Counted from the stretch's first letter, positions 18,530 through 27,577 are shown. The stretch: 64,000 nt of DNA from Streptomyces sp. A0958 (GCF_004795035.1 NZ_SSBK01000012.1:62001-126000), one strand, 5' to 3'. Numbers and translations are program-made. Notes: a model not told the origin generated them from the letters alone.

Positions 18530-19645
18530 GTGATCGAGCTCGAGGGGGTTCCCGAGCTGATCGACCCGGTCATGGTGGCCGCGTTCGAGGGGTGGAACGA
18601 CGCAGGTGACGCCGCCTCCACGGCGGTCGCGCACCTGGACCGGGAGTGGAAGGGCGAGGTGTTCGCGGCGCTGGACGCCGAGGACTACTACGACTTCCAG
18701 GTCAACCGCCCGACGGTGTGGCTGGACGGCGGGGTGCGCAAGATCACCTGGCCGACCACCCGGCTCTCCGTGGTCCGCATCGGCGGGGACAAGCCCCGCG
18801 ATCTGGTCCTGGTCCGGGGCATCGAACCGTCCATGCGCTGGCGCTCGTTCTGCAACGAGATCCTGGGTTTCGCGCATGAGCTGGGCGTCGAGATGGTGGT
18901 GGTGCTCGGTGCGCTGCTCGGCGACACCCCGCACACCCGGCCGGTCCCGGTCAGCGGCGTCACGTCCGACCCGGACCTGGCGCGCACCATGGACCTGGAG
19001 GAGACCAGGTACGAGGGCCCGACCGGCATCGTCGGCATCCTCCAGGAGGCGTGCACGCACGCGGGGGTGCCCGCGGTGAGCCTGTGGGCGGCGGTGCCGC
19101 ACTACGTGTCGCAGCCGCCCAACCCGAAGGCGACGCTGGCGCTGCTGAACCGCCTGGAGGACCTGCTCGGGCTGCGCATCCCGCTCGGCGAACTGCCGGA
19201 GGACGCGCGCGCCTGGCAGGTCGGGGTCGACCAACTGGCCGCCGAGGACAGCGAGGTGGCCGAGTACGTGCAGACGCTGGAGGAGGCCCGGGACACCGCG
19301 GAGCTGCCCGAGGCGAGCGGCGAGGCCATCGCCCGGGAGTTCGAGCGCTATCTGCGGCGCCGCGACCCGGGAGGCGGCCAGCCGCCCGGCGGGCACGCCA
19401 CGGAGAGCGGGGACGCCGCCTATCTGCGCGACACCTCCAGCGGACGCACCAGACCGCCGAAGCCGATCCGGCCGGAGACCGGCCCGGGGCCGGCGAGCGG
19501 GCCCGGCAGCGGCCGGCCGGGCGGTCCGGGGACCGGCCGGCCCTCGTCCGACGACCGCGACGCGGGCGACGGACCGTCGGAGTCGTCCCACGACGGACCG
19601 GACGAGGACACGGACAACGGCCCGGACGGCCCGTCGCAGGACTGA
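18530..19645 (+). CDS. PAC2-family protein (proteasome assembly chaperone-like)
   Basis: This 371-residue protein of the actinobacterial PAC2 family has a fold related to eukaryotic proteasome assembly chaperones; the bacterial role is not settled. Conserved segments are VMVAAFEGWNDAGDAAS near the N-terminus, EPSMRWRSFCNEI, VVVLGALLGDTPHTRPVPV and GVPAVSLWAAVPHYVSQPPN. After about residue 280 the sequence becomes a Gly/Pro/Asp-rich low-complexity tail. I chose the GTG at 18530 because AAGGAGG is ideally placed; an in-frame start at 18368 would add 54 residues with no similarity to the family. It is divergent from the fuconate operon. Confidence 0.85.
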   Translation: MIELEGVPELIDPVMVAAFEGWNDAGDAASTAVAHLDREWKGEVFAALDAEDYYDFQVNRPTVWLDGGVRKITWPTTRLSVVRIGGDKPRDLVLVRGIEPSMRWRSFCNEILGFAHELGVEMVVVLGALLGDTPHTRPVPVSGVTSDPDLARTMDLEETRYEGPTGIVGILQEACTHAGVPAVSLWAAVPHYVSQPPNPKATLALLNRLEDLLGLRIPLGELPEDARAWQVGVDQLAAEDSEVAEYVQTLEEARDTAELPEASGEAIAREFERYLRRRDPGGGQPPGGHATESGDAAYLRDTSSGRTRPPKPIRPETGPGPASGPGSGRPGGPGTGRPSSDDRDAGDGPSESSHDGPDEDTDNGPDGPSQD

Positions 19646-19687
19646 GCCGGGCAGGACCGGTCCGGACAGGATCGATCCGGGCAGCGC

Positions 19688-19719
19688 GGAGCCGGGCGGG
19701 TTCGTACCCGCCCGGCTCC
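19688..19719. terminator. Bidirectional terminator between PAC2 and GH31 genes
   Basis: A 13-bp perfect stem (19688-19700 with 19707-19719) has a TTCGTA loop. It sits between two convergent genes, 43 bases past the PAC2 stop. Confidence 0.8.
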
Positions 19720-19727
19720 CCTGCTTG

Positions 19728-19785
19728 TTCGCCGTCATTCAGGAACAGGTGAAGCGTTCGCCGTCATTCAGGAACAGGTGAAGCG
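19728..19785. repeat. Exact 29-bp tandem duplication across the GH31 stop codon
   Basis: Bases 19728-19756 and 19757-19785 are identical. The inner copy encodes the last residues (RFTCS) and stop of the GH31 enzyme. The outer copy lies just downstream, so the duplication leaves the protein unchanged. It looks like a recent slippage event. Confidence 0.9.
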
Positions 19786-22700
19786 TGCCGCGCCCCAGTC
19801 CCCGTGGTCGCCGGTCTTGGAGCCGTTGGTGTCGGTGACCTTCAGGCGCACGTGCCGCGCGCCGTCGAGCGCCACGTCCACCGCAACGGTCTCCGAGGCA
19901 CCCGTCACCTTCGGCGAGGTCCACAGCACCTTGCCGTCCGCCTCCACGGAGAACGCCACCTCGCCGTAGCCGTCGATCTCGTCGTCGATGCCGACGTCCG
20001 CCGTGAACTTCGAGCACCGGCCGCCGAGATAGACCTCGATGTCCGAGTCGGCGTGGGTGCCGATCCCCTTCTCGTACACCTTCCCGGCCAGCGTGATCGG
20101 GTGCCCGTCGGCCGCACCCGACTCGCCGTTGCTGCGGTCGCGCTCGGCGGGGCCGTAGCCGTTGGTCTCGTTCAGCCACTCCATGTCGCTCGCCCAGGTC
20201 TCCCCGCTGGGCGGGGCCGGCATGACGGAGACCGCCAGCCGCTGGGATGCGGTACGGGACTCGCCCGCCGAGCGGTAGCGCGCCAGGGCGGTGATCCCGG
20301 CCTCGCCCACCGGGGCGTCCTTCGCCGGGGTCACCTTCACCTCGACCCGCCGGGTGGTGCCCGCGGGTATCCGCTTCACGGGCGCGGCGGGGGTGACCTG
20401 CCAGCCCTTCGGGACGTCGAGCGTGAGGGCCGCGTCCGTCACGGCCGCCTTGCCCGCGGTCACGTCGACGGCGACGGTGCTCGGGGCGCCGGCGCCGGTC
20501 TCCTGGCCCCGGGGGGCCAAGACGGTGGCCGTGGCGGCTGCGTTCCGGCCGCCGACCGCGCTGGTGTTCTCCAGCTTCACGGTGAACTTCTTGCCCGTGG
20601 ACAGCGAGGCGGTCTTGATCTTCACCACGCCGCCGCGGTCGTCGCGGTCGTACCACCAGCCCTGCTTCGCCTTCGCGTACGCGGCTGCCGAGGTGAGCCG
20701 GGGCAGCTTGCCCTTGAGCTTCACCGCGCCCGGCTCGGAGCCGGTGTGCACGGTGAACTCGTAGGGGCGGCTGCTCTGCTTGCCGGTGAACTTCCCCTTG
20801 CTCGCGCCGATGTCCACCGTCACGTCGCCGGAGCCCCGGGCGGGGGCGCGGACGTCGGCGGTCTGGGTGGCGTACGCGCCGTCGCGGTGCTCGCGGGTCA
20901 CGCCGTCGTCCTCGTACAGCGTGAACGACGACCTGCCCTGCGGGTAGATGTCCCAGGCCAGCGGGGAGGAGGCGGTGCGGTCCTGGTACGAGCGGATGCC
21001 CGGCCACATCGGCACACTGGCACCGGCCTTGACGAACAGCGGCAGGGTGTCGAGCGGGGCGCTGTAGTCGTCGAGGGTGGCCGGGCCCTGGTAGGTGCGC
21101 CCGGTCCAGTAGTCGGTCCAGGTGCCCTTCGGCAGGTAGATGCCGTCGCGCTCGGTGCTGTCCTCGTAGACGGGGGCGACGAGGAAGTCCTCGCCCGACA
21201 TGAACTCGTACTTCGCCGCTTCGGTCGCGGCCTTCGGATCGTCCGGGTACTCCAGGACCAGCGGGCGGACCATGCCGACCCCGGTCTTCGTCGCCTCGTG
21301 CGCGTAGGAGTACTGGTAGGGCAGCAGCGACTCCTTGAGCTTGAGGTAGTCGCGGTTGATGGTGGTGTACGGCTCGCCGTAGCGGAAGGGCTGCTTGTCG
21401 TTGGCCGCCCAGCCGTCCATGGTCATCGTGGTCCCCAGGAACATCTTCCACTGGAGGTCACGGGTGTACGTCTTGGCGCTGCCGCCGAAGATGCCGTCGA
21501 CGTCGCCCGTGGTGTAGGCGAGGCCGGACATCGTGGCGCCCGCGTAGGTCGGGATCTGCCAGCGGATGTAGTCCCAGGTGCCGTACTGGTCGCCGGACCA
21601 CTGGACACCGCAGCGCTGCGCGCCCGCCCAGCTCTCGGGGGCGTACGTGAAGCCGCGGGCATCGCTGTTGTCCTCGATGCCCTGGTAGGCGTCCTTGCAG
21701 CCGTCGAGCGCGAACTTGTAGCCGGGGCCGACCCAGGCCACGTCCAGCTTGGCGACGCGCTGGCCGGCCTTGACCTGGTCGCCGAGCTTGTCGATGCCGT
21801 CCTCGGTCCACAGGCCGGCCTGCATGCCGCGGTCCTGGAGGCCCTTCGCGGTCTCGGCGAGGTTCTCGTAGCCGCAGCCGTAGCCGTCGTTGACGAGCAT
21901 CCAGCCGTTGGGCATGTCGTTGTCGAGGTAACCGTCGGCGACCTTCAGGGCGTCCAGAGTGCGGCGCTCACCGCGGTTGGCGTTGTGCAGGTAGCAGTCG
22001 GAGTCCCCGATCTCCATGCCGTAGACCGGCGGCAGGAACGGTTTGCCGGTGAGCTTCGTGTACTGGCCGATGACGTCCTTGGCGCTGTCGCCCGCGAAGT
22101 AGTAGGCGTCGAAGCGCTGTTCCTGCTCGCTGGTGGTCACCGGGTCGTTGAAGGCGTAGGTGCCGGGCGCGAAGGTGTTGCGGAAGACGCCGTAGCCGGC
22201 CGACGAGAGGTAGAACGGCACCGAGTTGGGGTGGCCGCCGTCGTCCCAGTCGTAGTCGACACCCACCTCGACGGTCTTGCCACGGTGCGAGGTGTTGCCC
22301 CGGCCGTTCTGCATGCCTGCGCCGTAGAACTGCTCGTCGGCGCCGCGCGCCAGGGTCTGGGTGGTCTGCTCGGCGTCCCAGCTCAGCCCCTTCGCCTCGG
22401 ACCAGACCCTGCTTCCGTCGGCCCGGTACAGGGCGAACCGCAGAGGCGACTTGTAGACACGGAGGGTGACGCTGCGGGTGGAGAGCTCGTAGCGGTCGCC
22501 GCGCTCCTTCCAGCGGGTGCGGGGCGGGGCGCCCTGCGGCAGCACGATGGCGTCGCCGGCCGGGTCCTGGAAGGTGCCGTCCGGGGCGAGTTCGATGCGG
22601 AAGGTCTCCTCGGACACGAAGCTGACGCGGGCCTTCGCCGTGCCTGCCGTCAGCCGGTACACGGCCCCGTCGGCGGCGAAGCCGGTGAGGCCGCCGACGG

Positions 22701-22818
22701 TCGTGCCGGTGGGTGGGGCCGGGTCCGCCGCCAGGGCGCTGCCCGGTCCCGTGAGTACGGCGAGCAGTCCCAGCAGCGCTGCAACTACCGCCGATCTGGT
22801 GCGCGTTGATGATTGCAT
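19768..22818 (-). CDS. Secreted glycoside hydrolase family 31 enzyme with C-terminal NPCBM module
   Basis: This 1016-residue exported alpha-glycosidase has a signal peptide with basic start, hydrophobic core and cleavage near GSALA-ADPAP. The GH31 N-terminal beta-sandwich and TIM barrel follow. The nucleophile is the Asp of KLDVAW (about residue 358) and the acid/base is probably the Asp of WSGDQYGTW (about 405). From about 869 to the end is an NPCBM-type carbohydrate-binding domain (ETWASDMEWLNETNGYGP onward, with GIGTHADSDIEVYLGG). The barrel motifs differ from classic alpha-glucosidases and resemble GH31 groups acting on alpha-galactosides or alpha-N-acetylgalactosaminides, but the substrate is open. 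The C-terminal stop lies within a 29-bp tandem duplication. Confidence 0.88.
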   Translation of the reverse strand: MQSSTRTRSAVVAALLGLLAVLTGPGSALAADPAPPTGTTVGGLTGFAADGAVYRLTAGTAKARVSFVSEETFRIELAPDGTFQDPAGDAIVLPQGAPPRTRWKERGDRYELSTRSVTLRVYKSPLRFALYRADGSRVWSEAKGLSWDAEQTTQTLARGADEQFYGAGMQNGRGNTSHRGKTVEVGVDYDWDDGGHPNSVPFYLSSAGYGVFRNTFAPGTYAFNDPVTTSEQEQRFDAYYFAGDSAKDVIGQYTKLTGKPFLPPVYGMEIGDSDCYLHNANRGERRTLDALKVADGYLDNDMPNGWMLVNDGYGCGYENLAETAKGLQDRGMQAGLWTEDGIDKLGDQVKAGQRVAKLDVAWVGPGYKFALDGCKDAYQGIEDNSDARGFTYAPESWAGAQRCGVQWSGDQYGTWDYIRWQIPTYAGATMSGLAYTTGDVDGIFGGSAKTYTRDLQWKMFLGTTMTMDGWAANDKQPFRYGEPYTTINRDYLKLKESLLPYQYSYAHEATKTGVGMVRPLVLEYPDDPKAATEAAKYEFMSGEDFLVAPVYEDSTERDGIYLPKGTWTDYWTGRTYQGPATLDDYSAPLDTLPLFVKAGASVPMWPGIRSYQDRTASSPLAWDIYPQGRSSFTLYEDDGVTREHRDGAYATQTADVRAPARGSGDVTVDIGASKGKFTGKQSSRPYEFTVHTGSEPGAVKLKGKLPRLTSAAAYAKAKQGWWYDRDDRGGVVKIKTASLSTGKKFTVKLENTSAVGGRNAAATATVLAPRGQETGAGAPSTVAVDVTAGKAAVTDAALTLDVPKGWQVTPAAPVKRIPAGTTRRVEVKVTPAKDAPVGEAGITALARYRSAGESRTASQRLAVSVMPAPPSGETWASDMEWLNETNGYGPAERDRSNGESGAADGHPITLAGKVYEKGIGTHADSDIEVYLGGRCSKFTADVGIDDEIDGYGEVAFSVEADGKVLWTSPKVTGASETVAVDVALDGARHVRLKVTDTNGSKTGDHGDWGAARFTCS

Positions 22819-22842
22819 AGAGCGCTTTTAGCGCAGCATCAA
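22806..22842 (-). promoter_or_regulatory. Nested inverted repeats at the GH31 start, candidate operator
   Basis: GCGCT (22822-22826) and AGCGC (22830-22834) form an inner inverted repeat. TTGATG (22806-22811) and CATCAA (22837-22842) form an outer pair. The unit spans the ATG at 22818 and its weak ribosome site. Minus-strand AAAAGCGCT resembles LacI-family operators that control sugar genes in Streptomyces. No regulator gene is adjacent. Confidence 0.4.
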
Positions 22843-22867
22843 GCATTTGACCATGGACAAAACGGAA

Positions 22868-22902
22868 CCGGCCCCGAACTTCATGAAGAAGTCCGGGGCC
22901 GG
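22868..22902 (-). terminator. Terminator downstream of mshC
   Basis: CCGGCCCCG and CGGGGCCGG (9 bp), followed inward by ACTTC/GAAGT after one mismatch, make a stem of about 15 bp with an ATGAA loop. It lies 40 bases past the mshC stop and upstream of the GH31 gene, insulating the two. Confidence 0.8.
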
Positions 22903-22942
22903 CGAAGTGGATTGCGGCGACGGAGAGTTACGAGAAAAGTGG

Positions 22943-24172
22943 TTACAGCGCGACGCCGAGCAGCGCGTCGACGGTACGGGAGACGAGGCCGGGCGCCCCC
23001 TCGTCCGTACCGCCCTCGGCGCTCTGCCGTTCGGCCCAGCGGTCGACGGCGGCCAGCGCGGCCGGGGTGTCCAGATCGTCGGCGAGGGACTCGCGGACCT
23101 CCTCGACCAGGGCGTCGGCGGACAGGCCGTCGGGGCGCGAGACGGCGGCGCGCCACCGGGCGAGCCGCGCCACGGCGTCGGCGAGCACCTGGTCGGTCCA
23201 CTCCCAGTCGGAGCGGTAGTGGTGGGCGAGCAGGGCGAGGCGGATCGCCGCCGGGTCGACGCCGTCGCGGCGCAGCGCCGAGACGAAGACCAGGTTGCCC
23301 TTCGACTTGGACATCTTCTCGCCGTCCAGGGCGACCATGCCGGCGTGCACATATGCCTGCGCGAACGGGTGCTCGCCGGTCAGCGCCTGGGCGTGCGAGG
23401 CGCCCATCTCGTGGTGCGGGAAGACGAGGTCGGAGCCGCCTCCCTGGACGTCGAAACCCATGCCGAGGTGGTCCAGGGCTATGGCCACGCACTCGATGTG
23501 CCAGCCGGGCCGGCCGGCTCCGAGCGAGCCGCCGTCCCAGCTCGGCTCGCCCTCGCGGGCGGCCATCCAGAGCATCGGGTCGAGCGGGTTCTTCTTGCCC
23601 GGCCGCTCCGGGTCGCCGCCGCGTTCGGCGGAGAGCAGCCGCATCGCCTCGGCGTCGAGGTGCGACACCTCGCCGAAGTGCGGGTCGGCGTCGACGGAGA
23701 AGTACACATCGCCGTCGAGGTCGTAGGCGGCGCCCGCGTCGCGGAGCCGTTCGACGAGCGGCACGATGCCGGGTATCGCCTCGACGGCTCCTATGTAGTG
23801 CCGCGGCGGGAGCATGCGCAGCGCGGTCATGTCCTCCCGGAACAGGGCCGTCTCGCGCTCGGCGAGCTCGGTCCAGTCCTGTCCGTCGCGCACGGCCCGC
23901 TCCAGCAGCGGGTCGTCCACGTCGGTCACGTTCTGGACGTAGTGAACCTGCCGCTTGGTGTCGAGCCACACGCGCTGGACGAGGTCGAACGCGTTGTAGG
24001 TCGCCGCATGACCCATATGGGTCGCGTCGTACGGCGTGATGCCGCAGACGTAGATGCGGGCGACGGGACCGGGGTCAAGGGTGATCCGTCCGCCGGTCGC
24101 GGTGTCGTGTATCCGAAGGTCGCGGCCCTTGCCGGGCAGGGCGGGGACCTCAGAAGCGGGCCAGGCATGCAT
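22943..24172 (-). CDS. mshC: Cysteine:1-D-myo-inosityl 2-amino-2-deoxy-alpha-D-glucopyranoside ligase
   Basis: This 409-residue mycothiol biosynthesis ligase condenses cysteine with GlcN-Ins using ATP. It is a paralogue of cysteinyl-tRNA synthetase. The zinc-binding Cys and HIGH-like motif are in [30 protein letters not shown] carries further active-site histidines, and the KMSKS loop is [15 protein letters not shown]. It matches the known mycobacterial MshC along its length, including the C-terminal [16 protein letters not shown] chose the ATG at 24172 ([10 protein letters not shown]), although no good ribosome site precedes it. The gene lies downstream of the kinase-fold/DUF3090/phosphatase genes in the same direction. 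Confidence 0.95.
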   Translation of the reverse strand: MHAWPASEVPALPGKGRDLRIHDTATGGRITLDPGPVARIYVCGITPYDATHMGHAATYNAFDLVQRVWLDTKRQVHYVQNVTDVDDPLLERAVRDGQDWTELAERETALFREDMTALRMLPPRHYIGAVEAIPGIVPLVERLRDAGAAYDLDGDVYFSVDADPHFGEVSHLDAEAMRLLSAERGGDPERPGKKNPLDPMLWMAAREGEPSWDGGSLGAGRPGWHIECVAIALDHLGMGFDVQGGGSDLVFPHHEMGASHAQALTGEHPFAQAYVHAGMVALDGEKMSKSKGNLVFVSALRRDGVDPAAIRLALLAHHYRSDWEWTDQVLADAVARLARWRAAVSRPDGLSADALVEEVRESLADDLDTPAALAAVDRWAERQSAEGGTDEGAPGLVSRTVDALLGVAL

Positions 24173-24309
24173 GCGACGAGCGTAACCGGATGCGGCTTCC
24201 GGATACGAACCGGAGGGGCGATCCTGACCGAAGAGGCACTCTTGCGCCCGGGGCCGGGACATGCATGCCGGCGCACCGCGTACGCGCCCCGGCGGTCACC
24301 GGAGCGCGG

Positions 24310-25149
24310 TCAGACCGGTGGCCAGGGGATGGCGGGCCACTCGCCGCTCGGTTCCCGGTGCAGCCCGGTGGCCCTCAGGGCGCCCACACGGGCCCGCAGG
24401 GCCTCGATCTCGGCCGCAGTGATGAGTTCCCCCAGCCGGGTGACCAGCGCGGCCCCCGGCTCCAGTTCCGCGGCCAGCCGGTCCAGCACCTCGACGGCCT
24501 CGGCGGGCAGGGGCTCGCCCGCCCAGCCCCACAGCAGGGTGCGCAGCTTGTCGTCCGCGTGGAAGGTCACGCCGTGGTCGATGCCGTAGAGCCGGCCGCC
24601 GGGCGCGGGCAGCAGGTGCCCGCCCTTGCGGTCACCGTTGTTGATCACCGCGTCCAGCACGGCGAGCCGCCGCAGCCGCGGGTCGTCGGCGTGCACGAGC
24701 AGGGCGGTCCTCCCCTCCCCCACCTCGGCGAACGCCACGGCCTTCCAGCCCTCGCCGGGCTCCTCGTCCTCCACGAGCGCGAGCAGACCGGGCTCGTCCT
24801 CGGCCGGCGGCTCCGCCTCGATCCACAGCTGGCACATGCCCTGGCCGTAGGGCCCGTCCCGCAGCACGGTCGGCGGGATCAGGCCCCAGCCGGTCGTCTC
24901 GGATATCTCGTAGGCGGCCACCTCACGCTGGGCGAGGGTGCCGTCGGGGAAGTCCCACAGGGGCTGCTCGCCGGCCACCGGCTTGTAGACGCAGTGCGCC
25001 TCCTCGCCCTCGTACGCGACCGAGCAGTACAGCACCGCGTTGGAGGCCCCGCGCACCTGTCCGAGGACGGTCAGCCGGCCCTTGCCGAGCAGGGTGACCA
25101 GTTCGGCGTCGGTCAGGCGCCCCGGCGGTATCCGTTCTGGCGCGGGCAT
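24310..25149 (-). CDS. Kinase-fold (PI3/4-kinase-like) protein of the SCO1664 type
   Basis: This 279-residue cytoplasmic protein belongs to a conserved actinobacterial family of unknown function with a distant PI3/4-kinase or HipA-like fold. Possible nucleotide-site residues are K in VYKPVAGE (after a beta-rich N-lobe), the catalytic-loop-like VINNGDRKGGHLL and the metal-loop-like YGIDHGVTFH. Its ATG at 25149 (GGAAGGA upstream) lies 37 bases inside the end of the DUF3090 gene, so translation is coupled. A mycobacterial homologue occupies the same position in the mshC neighbourhood, so a role in thiol metabolism or its regulation is possible but unproven. Confidence 0.75.
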   Translation of the reverse strand: MPAPERIPPGRLTDAELVTLLGKGRLTVLGQVRGASNAVLYCSVAYEGEEAHCVYKPVAGEQPLWDFPDGTLAQREVAAYEISETTGWGLIPPTVLRDGPYGQGMCQLWIEAEPPAEDEPGLLALVEDEEPGEGWKAVAFAEVGEGRTALLVHADDPRLRRLAVLDAVINNGDRKGGHLLPAPGGRLYGIDHGVTFHADDKLRTLLWGWAGEPLPAEAVEVLDRLAAELEPGAALVTRLGELITAAEIEALRARVGALRATGLHREPSGEWPAIPWPPV

Positions 25150-25703
25150 ACGTGTCCTTCCGGGTCGAGCGGCAGGCTGCACAGGGGGCACGGCGGGCGG
25201 CCCGCGTTCACGACGTCCAGGGCGCGTTTGGCGAAGGCCCGGGCCTGGGCGCCGGTGAGCCGGACGCGGAGCATCGGCGGGCCGTTCTCCTCGTCCTGGA
25301 GCAGCCGCTCCTCGGCCTCGGCCAGGTCCTCGACGGAGTCGGCGTCCAGCTCGACCAGGGCCTGGGCCTCGACGATCATGCGCTGTTCCTCGCCGTCCCA
25401 GGCGAGCGCCATGGTGCCGACCCGGAACTCCTCCTCGACCGGGATGTCGAGGGGGGCGGTGTCGGTGACGTCCATCGGGGCGACGGCGGGCACCGGGGAG
25501 TTCCCGCCGGTACGCCGCACCACCTCGTCGAGCAGTTCGTCCACGCGCTCGGCGAGCGCGGCGACTTGGGTCTTCTCCAGGGCCACGCTGGTGACACGTC
25601 CGCCTGAGGAAGCCTGCAGGAAGAACGTACGACGTCCAGGCAGCCCGACCGTACCGGCCACGAAACGGTCCGGGGGGTCGTAGAGGAACACCTGACGGGA
25701 CAC
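25113..25703 (-). CDS. DUF3090-family protein with C-terminal zinc-ribbon motif
   Basis: This 196-residue protein belongs to an actinobacterial family of unknown function. It opens with SRQVFLYDPPDRFVAGTVG and ends with CPLCSLPLDPEGHVCPRQNG, whose cysteines and histidine look like a small zinc ribbon. In the middle, LRVRLTGAQARAFAKRALDVV is strongly conserved in my recollection of the family. The start is a GTG at 25703 with AAGGGAGA upstream. It is the second gene of the phosphatase/DUF3090/kinase-fold/mshC run and overlaps the kinase-fold gene by 37 bases. Nucleic-acid or metal binding is possible; no reaction can be assigned. Confidence 0.75.
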   Translation of the reverse strand: MSRQVFLYDPPDRFVAGTVGLPGRRTFFLQASSGGRVTSVALEKTQVAALAERVDELLDEVVRRTGGNSPVPAVAPMDVTDTAPLDIPVEEEFRVGTMALAWDGEEQRMIVEAQALVELDADSVEDLAEAEERLLQDEENGPPMLRVRLTGAQARAFAKRALDVVNAGRPPCPLCSLPLDPEGHVCPRQNGYRRGA

Positions 25704-25796
25704 GTCCTGTCTCCCTTGAGAATTGACGGCAGATGAGGGTGGGCCGGAGGCCTCGGGAAGCGTTCTACGGCGCGTCCACCCTACTGCGCGCGGCGA

Positions 25797-26495
25797 TCAC
25801 GGCGCCCCAGCGCCGCCCCCTACCGCCGCGTCCCGCGCGGCGTCGGCGTCCGGGCCCGGTTCGCGGGGCGCCAGCGCGGCGAGGTCGCCGGTGTCGCCGA
25901 GCCGCAGCAGGTAGGGGCGCAGCCGGGTGTAGCGGATCGCGGTGACCGAGCACGGGTCGGCGTGGACGCGCTGGAAGAGGTCCAGGTGCATGCCGAGCGC
26001 GTCGGCGACCACGGACTTGATGATGTCGCCGTGCGAGCACATGACGTAGACGGCGTTCTCGCCGTGCTCCGCCTCGATCCGCGCGTTCCACTCCCGGACC
26101 GCCTCGACGGCGCGCGCCTGCATCGTCCGCATCGACTCGCCGCCGGGGAACGCCGCGGCGGAGGGGTGCTGCTGGACCACGGTCATCAGCGGCTCGTCGC
26201 TGAGCTCCGCGAGTTTGCGGCCCGACCAGTCGCCGTAGTCGCACTCGCTGATCCGGTCCTCGGTGTGCAGCGGCAGCTCCGGGCGGGCTTCCAGCAGGGG
26301 GGCCAGCGTCTCCCGGCAGCGCTGAAGCGGGCTGCTGACGGCGGCGGCGAGTGGCAGGGCGGCCAGCCGTCCGGGGAGCGCGGCGGCCTGCTGGGCGCCG
26401 CGCTCGTCGAGCGCGACACCGGGGGTCCGGCCCGCGAGCACCCCGGCCGTGTTGGCGGTGGAGCGTCCGTGGCGTACGAGGATCAGGGTGGGCAT
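25797..26495 (-). CDS. Histidine phosphatase (phosphoglycerate mutase-like) of the mshC neighbourhood
   Basis: This 232-residue branch 1 histidine phosphatase has the phospho-acceptor H9 in LVRHGRSTANT, arginines in SSPLQRCRET, and second catalytic histidine in VMCSHGDIIKSVV; EFPGGES-type loop reads FPGGESM. The last 30 residues are an Ala/Pro/Asp-rich tail. Homologues of this exact subgroup sit beside DUF3090 genes in many actinobacteria, and the mycobacterial one is reported as an acid phosphatase. The natural substrate is unknown; a phospho-intermediate in inositol or mycothiol metabolism would suit the location, but that is speculation. It is transcribed toward the DUF3090 gene with a 93-base gap. 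Confidence 0.82.
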   Translation of the reverse strand: MPTLILVRHGRSTANTAGVLAGRTPGVALDERGAQQAAALPGRLAALPLAAAVSSPLQRCRETLAPLLEARPELPLHTEDRISECDYGDWSGRKLAELSDEPLMTVVQQHPSAAAFPGGESMRTMQARAVEAVREWNARIEAEHGENAVYVMCSHGDIIKSVVADALGMHLDLFQRVHADPCSVTAIRYTRLRPYLLRLGDTGDLAALAPREPGPDADAARDAAVGGGAGAP

Positions 26496-26581
26496 GGGCT
26501 CCAGCGTACGGGCTGTCGCGCGCTCCCCGGCGGGCGTGCGACGCCCTGCCCGACGTGCGTGGAGAGCCGGGGCAGGGAAGA

Positions 26582-27577
26582 ATGCGCGCCGTGATTGTTG
26601 ACTGCGCCATCTACCGCGACGGACGCCGGACCGACGGCCCCGCCGACTTCTCCGACGCCCTCGCCCAGGCGCGGGCGGCCGGCGACGCGTTCCTCTGGAT
26701 CGGCCTGCACGAGCCCACGGAGAAGGAGTTCGACCAGGTCAACAAGGAGTTCGGCCTGCACCCGCTGGCCGTCGAGGACGCCCTGTCCGCACACCAGCGG
26801 CCGAAGCTGGAGGTGTACGACGACTCGCTGTTCGCGGTGATCAAACCGGTCCTGTACGACCACGACGACGACACGGTGACCACCCATGAGCTGATGGTGT
26901 TCATAGGCGACTCGTTCGTCGTGACGGTGCGGCACGGCGAGGGGGCGCCGCTGGCCGCGGTACGCCGCCGGCTGGAGGCCGAGCCCGAGGTGCTCAAGCA
27001 CGGGCCGACGGCCGTCCTGTACGCGGTCAGCGACGCGATCGTGGACCACTACATAGACGTGGCGGGCGAGCTACAGGTCGACCTGGAGGAGCTGGAGACG
27101 CAGGTCTTCGCGCCGAGCGGCACCGACGACTCCAAGAACACCGCGGCCCGCATCTACACCTTCAAGCGCCAGGTGCTGGAGTTCCGCCGGGCGACGGTCC
27201 CGCTGGTCGCGCCGATGGCCCGGCTGGCGAGCGCCGGGGTGCCGTTCGTCCAGGAGCACGCGCGGCCGTTCTTCCGGGACGTCCAGGACCACCTGACGCG
27301 CGCCAACGAGCAGGTGGAGGGGCTGGACCGGCTGCTGTCCGACATCCTGTCCGCGCACCTCGCGCAGATGGGGGTGCGGCAGAACGACGACATGCGCAAG
27401 ATCTCCGCGTGGGCGGCGATGGCCGCGGTGCCGACGATGGTCGCGGGGATCTACGGGATGAACTTCGACCACATGCCGGAGCTGCGCTGGGTCGGGTCCT
27501 ACCCAGCGGTGCTGCTGCTCATGGCGGGCGCGGTCATCGGCCTGTACCGCCAGTTCAAGCGGCGCGGCTGGCTCTGA
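26582..27577 (+). CDS. corA: CorA-family magnesium/cobalt transport protein
   Basis: This 331-residue divalent-cation channel has a large N-terminal cytoplasmic alpha/beta domain (1-240), a long stalk helix (AHLAQMGVRQNDDMRKISAW), and two C-terminal membrane helices with the pore signature YGMNFDHMPEL between them. The C-terminus ends in the basic FKRRGWL. The start is the ATG at 26582 behind a purine-rich GCAGGGAAG. It is divergent from the histidine phosphatase gene, with 86 bases between starts, so the two promoters probably overlap. No magnesium-sensing leader was recognised. Confidence 0.92.
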   Translation: MRAVIVDCAIYRDGRRTDGPADFSDALAQARAAGDAFLWIGLHEPTEKEFDQVNKEFGLHPLAVEDALSAHQRPKLEVYDDSLFAVIKPVLYDHDDDTVTTHELMVFIGDSFVVTVRHGEGAPLAAVRRRLEAEPEVLKHGPTAVLYAVSDAIVDHYIDVAGELQVDLEELETQVFAPSGTDDSKNTAARIYTFKRQVLEFRRATVPLVAPMARLASAGVPFVQEHARPFFRDVQDHLTRANEQVEGLDRLLSDILSAHLAQMGVRQNDDMRKISAWAAMAAVPTMVAGIYGMNFDHMPELRWVGSYPAVLLLMAGAVIGLYRQFKRRGWL

